The notes under the pieces were generated by a model. It was not told the DNA's origin. It did not search any database and worked only from the letters and a program-made list of their open reading frames with translations. Made by a program: the position numbers and the translations under genes. A DNA stretch of 64,000 bases from Panulirus ornatus (lineage: Eukaryota > Arthropoda > Malacostraca > Decapoda > Palinuridae), in NCBI RefSeq assembly GCF_036320965.1, contig NC_092287.1:3077297-3141296 (forward strand). Direction: 5' to 3'. Below are positions 13,101 through 24,588 of this stretch, piece after piece (position 1 is the first letter of the stretch; each line of letters opens with the position of its first letter).

Positions 13101-16100
13101 GGGCCTGAACATGCAGGAGGGTGAAAGGAGGGCAAGGAATAGAGTGAATTGGAGCGATGTGGTATACCGGGGTTGACGTGCTGTCAGTGGATTGAATCAA
13201 GGCATGTGAAGCGTCTGGGGTAAACCATGGAAAGCTGTGTAGGTATGTATATTTGCGTGTGTGGACGTATGTATATACATGTGTATGGGGGTGGGTTGGG
13301 CCATTTCTTTCGTCTGTTTCCTTGCGCTACCTCGCAAACGCGGGAGACAGCAACAAAGCAAAAAAAAAAAAAAAAAATGTTTGCATATAAGTGGATGGGT
13401 CTTTCTTAGTCTGTTTCCTGGTGCCACCTTGCTAATGCGGGAAATGGCAATCAAATATAATACATAGATCAATATCAGGCTTTCAGGTTTATATATTTTC
13501 TGCAGTTGTATAGCAATGGGGGGATGGGTCATGCACTCCCACAAAAAAAAAGTCAACCATTTTCCATTGCTTTATGTCATATTGCTTTGTTTCCATGATT
13601 ATTATACCTAATTGCTTAGCTGAAATTATTTATATACGTTGTAAGATTTCCTTTGAGTAATTGTATGGTTTGCTTACTAGTAACTATTTTCTGTGAATGG
13701 AAAGTTTATGCCCTTTCCTGATAGTGCTACTTTTTTCAGGCATTCCCCCCAAAAAACAGTTTTCTGGCTATGCCTATACTACTTGACTGCTTTTCCTAAG
13801 ATTCATTCCAAGGATAACCTCATCAGTTTTGCTATTGCCATCTTTGTCTTTCAGAGGAAAATACATGGTCTTCTTTCATCTCGTCTTTCGGCTAAGTTTT
13901 CTTAAAGTTTCTTAATTGCTTATATAATTGCTTACATTATTATTTCTTGCTTCATCATTTGTAATGTCATTTTGTTAAACTTATTATACATATATTGAAG
14001 ATTATATATGAGAATTGTTTGGAAAGAGAGGTCACTGTCTGTGAGGGTGACATTGGCTGTGTTTGAAGGTATTGTAGTCCCATGGATGGGAAGCATGGGG
14101 TTTAGATGAAAATGTAAGGAGGATGGTGCACATTGGAAATTATATGTTTGATGACAGTATGTGGTGTTAGGAGAGTTGATTGAGTAAGTAATGAAGGGGC
14201 AAGAGAGAGATGTGATAAGAAGAGCATGGTTGATAGAGCTGAAGATGTGCTGAAATGGTTTGGACATATTGAAAGAACGAGTGAGGATTGGTTGACAAAG
14301 AGGATATGTATCAGAAGTGCATGGAACAAGGAAAATGGAGAGACCAAATTGGAGATGGAAGGATGAAATGAGAAATATCAAATTCAAGCAGTCAGGGCCT
14401 GAACATGCAGTATGTTGGGGAGCGTGCATGGGATGGAGTGAATTGGTTTACAGGGGATGATTTGCTGTAATTAGATCGACTCAGGGCATATGAAGCAGCT
14501 GGGGAAAACCATGGTTGTGAATAGGGTACTTTAGTTTCAGTTGACTACACATGACTGCTAGAGAATGGATGCGAGCAAATGAGACCTTTTTCTCGTCTGC
14601 TCTTCTCACCACCTTGCAGATACAAGAAATGGTGAATGAGATTAAAAAAGAAAATTGCATTTATTTGATTTTGTGTATTGAATACTGATTTGCACTGAGA
14701 ATGGGTGAAAACCTACCCTCAAGTACCTTCGACAAGGTTTTGCTAAGAAGTAGGGCTAGTGTATAGTGCTTGCTGTGTATCGAATGTCTGCCAGTCCATT
14801 TGGTTGTCTGCCTCTCCATTTGGTTTAATGATTGAATAGTCTTTGTGGATATATGGAATGCTTCTTGGCACATTACAGTTCACCCCAGAATGATGTTTTT
14901 TCCAACCCCTATCCCCGTTTTTTTCCAATTCCAATCCCCCCCTTAGTTCTAGACTTTGTGATGATTTTCTAGTAATTGAGAAATAGGTTAAGGATTTGCT
15001 GCTGGATTTGTGCATAACCTCACCAGTTCTTATGTGACTGGTAACCTTTATACTCCTCCCTCTACAAAGATGTTATCTTTCTCTCAGACCTTAGATCTAG
15101 ACTTCCCAATGATTTTCTAATACTGTATAGATGATCCCGACTTACAATGGTTTGACTTACAATTTTTCAACTTTACAGTGATGAAATAGTAATATGCATT
15201 CAGTAGAAACCATACTTTGAATTTTGATCTTTTCCCAGGCTAGCAATATGTGCAGCAGTGAGCCAAAGCTTCCAGTCAGCTATATTATCATGAGTGTAAA
15301 CAACAGTATTACATGTATTAAATTTATTTTTGACTTGAGATATTTTCACATTACGATGAGTTGATTAGAATGTAACCCCATCCTTAGTTGGGGCTCTTCT
15401 GTAATCACAAGATCATATGGACTCCTGTTGTGTAGCAGTTAGTATTCCTGATCTTGACACATTAATGGGCTGCTTAGGGTTTAGCAAATAGGTTTGAATC
15501 CTGGTTATGGCAGTCAGTCTGTAGTCAACCTAGCTATTCATTCTTCCCTAGGGATAGGTTGATAAAATAGTAGGTCCAACAAACGTGATATGGGTGCGTG
15601 GCTTGGGCTATAGATAAGATTGTGCGGAGGAGGGTGGATGTGCTGGAAATGAGATGTTTGAGGACAACATGTGGTGTGAGGTGGTTTGATTGAGTAAATA
15701 ATAATAGGGTAAGAGAGATGTGTGGCAATAAAAAGAGTGTGGTTGAGAGAGCAGAAGAGGGTGTTTTGAAATGGTTTGGCCACATGGAGAGAATGAGTGA
15801 GGAAAGATTGACAAAGAGGATATATGTGTCAGAGGTGGAGGGAACGAGGAGAAGTGGGAGACCAAATTGGAGGTGGAAAGATGAAGTGAAAAAGATTTTG
15901 AGTGATCGGGGCCTGAACATGCAGGAGGGTGAAAGGCGGGCAAGGAATAGAGTGAATTGGATCGATGTGGTATACCAGGGTCGACATGCTGTCAATGGAT
16001 TGAATCAGGGCATGTGAAGCGTCTGGGGTAAGCCATGGAAAGTTGTGTTGGGCCTGGATGTGGAAAGGGAGCTATAGTTTCGAGCATTATTGCATGACAG

Positions 16101-19100
16101 CTAGAGACTGAGTTTGAACGAATGGGGCCTTTGTTGTCTTTTCCTAGCGCTACCTCACACACATGAGGGGGAGGGGGATGTTATTCCATGTGTGGCGAGG
16201 TGGCGATGGGAATGAATAAAGGCAGACAGTATGAATTGTGTGCATGTGTATATATGTATGTGTCTGTGTGTGTATATATATGTGTACATTGAGATGTATG
16301 GGTATGTATATTTGCGTGTGTGGACGTGTATGTATATACATGTGTATGGGGGTGGGTTGGGCCATTTCTTTCGTCTGTTTCCTTGCGCTACCTCGCAAAC
16401 GCGGGAGACAGCGACAAAGCAAAATGAATAAATATAACATAATTCATACTGTCTGCCTTTATTTATTCTTATCGCCACCTCGCCACACATGGAATAACAT
16501 CCCCCTCCCCCCTCATGTGTGTGAGGTAGCACTAGGAAAAGACAACAAAGGCCCCATTCGTTCACTTTCAGTCTCCAGCTGTCATGCAAAAATGCCCGAG
16601 ACCACAGCATTAATATAGCATTAATGGGATGGCCTTGATTGAAGCCTCAGTTGCCCATGCCATCTCAACTAACATTAAAAGAAAAAAAGAGAAATGCCAG
16701 CCATATAATATTACTCTGAAATACAAATTTAAAGTAGGTTTGATGATCAACCAGGAAAGTATCCCCCGTTTCCTGGTTAGAATTTTACTTGAATGAGAAT
16801 AGATTGATGCTTACAGATAGGTTCTTTCTGTCATCTGGGGATAAAGATATTGATCATCATTCACAAACTTTGTATGAACCGTTTAGTCCCTCTTCCAACA
16901 TGTCTTGATATCAGCTAGAGCACCTTTTGGGAAAGCTTAGTTGTGCATCTCACTTGAAAGCCATAGAGAGACTGCAGGCCAGAAATATGATTTTGGATAA
17001 ACAAGCCTCTCTGTTTTTTACTGAAATCTTTAGAAAGCTTTTGCCCAGAAACTGTTTTGTATTCAGGCTTGTTAACAATATGAGGAATCTACGAATTGTT
17101 ATTCCATGGAAAGCTCCTCCCTCATGTTTTATGGTGTGGATGGATTCCTTGAATATTGAATGGTGTTTCCATCCCTCAAGAGGTCATTTAAGTAGGGGCT
17201 TTTGGAGTAAGGAACAAAAGGCCATGCATTTTGATATAAAGGGACAGTTGGTTCCTTGATTCTTCTGGACTGTCTTGAATCTTGGATATGGAATTTGTAT
17301 CTTGTGGACAGCTTTTTGACAGTTTGTTCTCTGAAAATTGCGAGTTAGGTCGGTACTGATCATTGGGTAGACCCAGGCTGATCCATGGGCTGCTGTCATT
17401 CAGCGCAAGTAGAGCCTTATTTATCAAAGGATCCAGTTAAAGGAAATCTTTTTGGAAATTGAAAGTTCATAAGTTGATGTATATTTTCCCATAGACTCTC
17501 AATCAAAGCTGAGATATGTTTCTATGAAAAAATTGCAAAAGTCTTGAAATGCTACGAACTGTTTTCAGTGACAATATTTGTTGTTATTTGAAAGGAGCAT
17601 GTGGTATGATTAGATGGAATGAAGAAAGTAATGAAAAGGTGTGTCAGATTTGGTGAGGTAGGGAATGCAAAAGGAATGAGTTGTGGAGTGGTGCAGTGGA
17701 TGAAAGGTATGACATTGAAATGGTTTGGACATTTAGAAAGATGACAAGATGGTAAGTTTACAAGGAGAATGTATGAAAGTGTGAGAGGAAAACTTGCAGT
17801 TACTTGGGGCTATAGAGTGGAAGAGTACTGGAGGGAGAGAAATGGGGGAAAATGATGTTTGTTAGGAAGGCAGGACCCGACATAAGTGGAGGCTATTTTG
17901 CCATGGCCACCACTTTATTGGGAGTTTGCAGAGGGAACTGGCATCAGAGATATAGATGGGTAGATTTTTGGTGTTCATTATGATTATTTGCTAATAGTAA
18001 GGCTTTCACCAATGAATATGTTTAGTGTTTCAAATTACCTGAGAAATTTAGAGTGAACTAATGAAATTGTCATCAGTTGCAAATCCAGGTACTGTTTGTG
18101 GTTGCCTGGCTGCTATTTTGTTTGCTTTGAGGATGTATTGATACAGCATCATGCTACCAAGGAAGTATTTTTTTCTATTCCTCATTATTGTTCCTGCTTT
18201 AAAGAATGATTGATGATGTGTCCAAGAAAGTCAGTGGACTTGAATGTAGACAGAAATTCCTCATAATGATGAGACGTTTCTTGTTAAAGCTTGTTGAACT
18301 TGCCCTTCTTAAAATTTCCACCAAAAAGTTTGTGATAATGAAAATTCATCCCTTAGGAATCCATTTCCTTCAGAACTTTATAATAAAATCTGAACAGCAT
18401 TTCTTCAATGAGATATGTCAAGTAAAGGTATGGGGTGGAGTGGCCTGTTCAGTGTTTGTTTGGTGTTTAACTTGAATGATGGATGTAGGTCTGAACCTGA
18501 ATTTGAGATGATATGTTTGGTGGTTGACTTATACACTGGATGGAATTGTTCACCACTGTGTACAGTAATTTTCTCTAATTTCATTTTGCTGAGTGAAGAA
18601 TTGAAGGTTGCCTCCAAACTACAAGTGTCATATATTTTAATCTGTGACAGATGTGATCAATCAAACTACTGTGGCACTAACATCAAAACAGAGCTTAAGT
18701 AACTTGTATGTGTACAGACAAAGTCAACAGCATGTATTTTAGCCTTCAGCAAAATTTTTGATTGAGCGGGTAAAGGCGTGGACAGAGCATCAGATTGGGG
18801 AAGAGCAGTGTGGTTTCAGAAGTGGTAGAGGATATGTGGATCAGGTGTTTGTTTTGAAGAATGTATGTAAGACATGCTTAGAAAAACAGATGGATTTGTA
18901 TGTAGCATTTATGGATCTGGAGAAGGCATGTGATAAGAGTTGATAGAGATGCTTTGTGGAAGGTATTAAGAGTATATGGTGTGGGAAGTAAGTTACTAGA
19001 AGCAGTGAAAAGTTTTTACCAAGGATGTAAGGCATGTGTACAAGTAGGAAGAGAGGAAAGTGATTGGTTCCCAGTGAATATCGGTTTGCGGCAGGGGTGT

Positions 19101-21066
19101 GTGATGTCTCCATGGCTGTTTAATTTGTTTTTGGATGGGGTTGTTAGGGAGGTGAATGCAAGAGTTTTGGAAAGAGGGGCAAGTATGCAGTCTGTTGTGC
19201 ATGAGAGGGCTTGGGAAGTAAGTCAGCTGTTCGCTGATGATACAGCGCTGGTGGCTGATTAGGGTGAGAAACTGCAGAAGTTGGTGACTGAGTTTGGTAA
19301 AGTGTGTGAAAGAAGAAGGTTGAGAGTACATGTGAATAAGAGCAAGGTTATTAGGTTCAGTAGGGTTGAGGGACAAGTAAATTGGGAGATAAGTTTGAAT
19401 GGAGAAAAAATGGAGGAAGTGAAGTATTTTAGATGTGTGAGTGGATTTAGCAGTGGATGGAACCATGGAAGCAGAAGTGAGTCACAGGATGGGGGAGGTG
19501 GTGAAGGCTCTGGGAGTGTTGAAGAATGTGTGGAAGGTGAGAATGTTATCTTTGAGAGCAAAAATGGGTATGTTTGAAGGAATAGTGGTTCCAACAATGT
19601 TATATGGTTGCGAGGCGTGGGCTATAGATAGGTTTGTGTGGAGGAGGTGTGTGGTAATAAAAAGAATGTTGTGGTGAGAGCAGAAGAGGGTGTATAGAAA
19701 TGGTTTGGTCACATGGACAGAATGAGTGAGGAAAGATTGACAAAGAGGATATATGTGTCAGAGGTGGAGGGAATGAGGAGCATTGGGAGACCAGATTGAA
19801 GGTGGATGGAGTGAAAAAACCTAACCTAACCTAACCTAACCTAACCTAACCTAACCTAACCTAACCTAACCTAACCTAACCTAACCTAACCTAACCTAAC
19901 CTAACCTAACCTAACCTAACCTAACCTACTGTTCCTTCTTTTGAAAATTAGAAATGAGAGTGGAGGATTTCCAGCCTCACACTTTCTCCCCTTTTAGTCA
20001 CCTTCTACGACATGCAGGGAATACATAAGAAGTATGCTTTCTCCCCTATCCCCAGGGATAGTAATGTATATATATAGACACAAGTTTTTGCAGTAATTTT
20101 TGAGAGTTGGTATAAGCTTATCAAAAGATGTTACAGGTATTGTCTTCTCCTGTAACACTTATAACACTTAGCCTGTGGGATTTTGGGTTTCGTTTGTTGT
20201 TGTTTTTCTTGTACAATTTAACGATGATGAACAAGTACTGCCTCTACTGTAAGGTGACCATTTGTGGTACGAGAAGCCTTGAGATGCCTGTGTTAGAACA
20301 TCATTTTCCTGAATTGGAAAAAGAAGATCAGCAAGAATTATTTACTTTTTATAATTGAAGCTTGGGTCAAATTTTGTTGTGTCTTCCTGTAGGTGGCTAG
20401 TGAGAGGTATTTACCTCACTGAAGGCTGGGGAATAAGAGGTGTATAATTTGAGAGGTGCTTACATTAGAGTTGAAGTCTTTGCTTGCTTTGTGTGAATGA
20501 GATATAAATCTGTATTATCCCAGTCCGCCCTATTTAAATGAGAATGAAACTGATTGTTCGTCAGAAATTTTCCAAGATAATTGTTTCACTGTGCATGCTG
20601 TGAAAAAAAAATGGTTTTAGGTTTAACCATAATTATAGTGTGTTGTAGCTTACAGCATTGAATATGTCTTTGTTTCCAGTCAGAGGCTGAAGAGGGAGAT
20701 GTTAAGGTAAAAATTGAAGGACTCGAGGCCGAAGAAAAATCTTTTCAGTCCAAGAAGACAGATTTATCGTCGGGGAAGATAAAGCAAGAGGTAATGACGT
20801 GATACTTGGTTGAGGTGGCAGGATGGATTCCTGTTAAGATTTCAGGGTGATTGGTGGTGAAACGGTTACACACCTTTTGAGTGATGTTTTTCTCCCACCT
20901 CCTCCAAACCCTATTATGTCCTTCCCTTGTGTTGTTCCTTATGGTATCTCTTTTGTTGCCTGCTAGATGGTTGTTCCACCATTTCATTTTCATAGAGTTT
21001 TGTATTATAATTTATTGATTCGTGGTTTTCTGAAATCCGTGTTAAGACCACAAATGAAAAATGCAC

Positions 21067-21134
<68 letters not shown>

Positions 21135-21155
21135 GTATTGGTAGATAGATAGATT

Positions 21156-21187
<32 letters not shown>

Positions 21188-24100
21188 TAAATAACTGTGT
21201 GTGTGTGTGTGTGCTAGACAGTGGTGGGAATCTAAATGAATGGATAAATCATACATGTGTGTGTGTAATTACATATTTGTACTGTATGGGGAGAGACCTT
21301 TACACTCATGGGGCTCCAGTTCTTGAACATTCTGTACTGTCATACAGCTTCTTAAATTCATGCATGCTGTCTTCATTAACCATGCCAGCACAACCTTCCT
21401 GTTCACCAGTAACATATCTTTTTGTAAATATCTCACACTGGCAACCAGCAATTAGTATCCTGCCAAGAAAATTTATGAATAAATAGCCAATAATCTGTGT
21501 ATAGAATAATTTGATTCCAGTTATCCACCATTCTTATTCTATAAAACTACTACTATACATGTTTTCCATGACTTTTTTAATTAATTTCATCTTATTTCCT
21601 TTGGTATCTGTCCTTACATCTCTCAAAGAATTGCATCATCCTTATATTAAATCATGATACCATCTTTGTTTCCCTTCTCTAGTCCCTCTCAATGAGCTTT
21701 TTGTACTTTATTTTTTAAGTGTGGTGACCAAACTTGACAAGGGTATTCTAGTTTTGGCTTTATGTAGATATGAACAGTTTGCTAAATATATCCTTATCCA
21801 TATTGTTGAAAGCAATTCTCATACTTGCTAACTCTCATCATATCGTGTTTTTAACTATTCTCCTAATGTATGGGTATAGGAACAGGTTGGAATGATGGCA
21901 ATTCCTTAGTCCTGTTTCACACGCAGAAACTTCTCTCATTCTTTTTTGTTGTTTCCTATTTTACTGAGGTAATGCCAGGAACAGACGAAGAAAAGGCCTT
22001 ATTTGTTCGCATGCATTCTCTAGCTGTCATTTGTAATGTACCAAAACCACATCCCCTATCTACAAGCAGGTCCCTCAAACCTTTACATGGTTTCTCCCAG
22101 CTTCTTCACATTCCCTGGTACAGTCCATTGACAGCTCATTGACCCTCTGTATACCACATCATTGCAGTTTACTCTATCCTGTGCACATCTTTCACCCTCC
22201 TGCATGTTCAGGCCCTGGATGCTTAAAACCAAATTCACTCCATCCTTCTGTCTCCAGTTCAGTCTTTCTCCTCTACTTGTCCCCTGTGTTTCTGACACAT
22301 CATCTTTGTCATCCTCTCCTCTTTCATGTTTCCATTAAGTCCAATCTTTTTAGCTCTCTCAACTTTTCTCTTCTTATTTCTTTACCTCTCATTTACCCTG
22401 TCATTTCCTATCTGATCTCCCCTTCTCACACCACATATTGTCCTCGAACATTTTGTTTCCAACACATTCATCCTCTTTTGTACATTGACAACTATAGCCC
22501 ATGCCTAGCATCCATACAACACAATTGGGACTGCTATACCTTGAAACATGCACCTTTTTGTGATCTCATATTGTGATCTCCCTTTCAACACATTTCTCAA
22601 TATTCCCAGGAGCTTCACCCACCCTACGACTTACCTCAGTTTCCATTGTTCCATACGCTGCTATGTCCACTTGTAGGTATTTAAAACACTTTACTTCCTC
22701 AAAGTTTTCTCCATTCAGACGTGCCTCACCAAACCTATCTCTTTGCACTGCTAAACTTAATAACCATGCATTTATTCCATATAGTCTCAACTTCTTTCAC
22801 ACACAGTTCAAAATTCATACACAGACTTAATGTTTCTCCCTCAAATCTTCCACCAGGACTCTGTCATCAGCAAACAGCTAACTCACCTTTCAGACCCTCC
22901 ACACCCAACAGACTGCATACATTTCCCTTTCTCCAGGCCCTTGCATTTTATCTCCCTCACCACCCAACATTCCCCATTCTCCAAGGCTCTTACATTTACG
23001 TCAGTCACCACCCCATCCATGAACAATATATACAAATCCTGTTTCCAATAAGTATTTTTCGCACTTTCTTTAATGCAAATTCCACTTGCTTTTGTGATAC
23101 TCAGTGCATACCACTACCAATCAGTCACCACTCTCCCATACATTTACTTTTGTCCCCCATGCCTTTATACAGTGGTCCTGTACAGGCATTTTGCCAGTCC
23201 AAAGGCATTCCCTTTCAATTTGGACACAGATTTTACACAATGCTTTCTTCTCCACTTTTCACCAGTCCACATCTTATACCTTCACATAGACACACATATA
23301 CTACTTTTTCATGCCCCACGAGTCCTTTCTGTCTCACTGGGGCTCCCACAGCACTTGGGAATTCTGCCACATCCACATAGGTCATACAGTGTAGTGATGT
23401 TTGTGTGTCTTTGTTGGGAGATTGCAGGGCATTTGAGTAGTAAGCGTTCACTATCTTCATTATGGTAGTAGCATCATTGGCACAAAGGGTCTTTGGATGT
23501 ATTGATTTGGTGTTTGCAGCATTGTAGGGATGGGTGATTTCCATAGCATGGGCAGGAAAGTGCAACTCTTGTACGTTTGGGGAGTGTGGTTTCACATGGG
23601 TGCATATCAAGTTGGGTGATATTTAAGATTAAGTTGTTTGGGTGGCAGTTGTTTTTTGCTTATATGTCATTTCAGTGTGTTTATTTAAAATAATCAATGT
23701 AAATTTTTATGGGTGGGTTATCTGTGAGTAGGGATTACTGAAAGTGTGATGTAGGGGTCAACTTTTAATTTTTACTTGAAGGTTGATGGTTACTTATGGA
23801 GTGGTTTGGTTGGGAAGGGTGATGTGTTGCTGCAAATAATTGAGTGTTGAGTATGGTGTTGTTGAATTTTATTAAGATGATTTTGTGTCTGTTTAGGTGT
23901 TGAGTGTTTTTGGTTGCTAAACTACTCCTATGTGTGTCTGTGCTGCAAGGAAAGCCACTTTTGACAAGGCTGTAATTTTGTCATTGGTTGAAAACAAATA
24001 CAGCCTCTTGGAAGAATCTGCATTCAAAATGAATCTATCCTTTCCCTGCCACTGATTGTAGCACAGCCTTGAATCAGTGGGAGCATGGTAAAATGGGTCT

Positions 24101-24288
24101 GGGCATAATATAGTTTAAAGAACTTGGACAGTAAGAAGTCACTTTTGTCAAGGTTGTATCATTGTGAGTGGATAGAAAGGAATGGAGTTTCGTCAGGGAC
24201 ATTTTTGTGCTGTATGGAGAGCATTCTCAGTGCTGTGGGAGCCCCATTATTGGGGTCCTGGGGTTAGAAAATGAGAATGAATATGATG

Positions 24289-24336
<48 letters not shown>

Positions 24337-24512
24337 TTAAAATATATGTATTTATTTGTGTGCATGAGTGTGTTTACAAGTATTACATGACTGAAAAGAC
24401 CAAAATGTAGGTTCTGATTGTAGTGTGCCAGTGGTCCATTGGTTTAGAACCATGTGTTGATACTGATACCAAAACATCTACATGAGAATCACTGGAATAT
24501 ATATGGAAGGTG

Positions 24513-24588
<76 letters not shown>

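Noticed and set aside
12660..13200. Long antisense open frames (110-158 codons) opposite the RTE C-terminus, seen at many copies
   Set aside because: They arise because the sense strand is purine-rich and poor in stop triplets in reverse; they vary with indels in the sense frame and encode only Ser/Leu/His-rich low-complexity peptides.
21072..21127. Frames made of IYIYIY in (TA)n tracts here and at 24517, 29024, 52862 and 58224
   Set aside because: Microsatellite translation, not coding.
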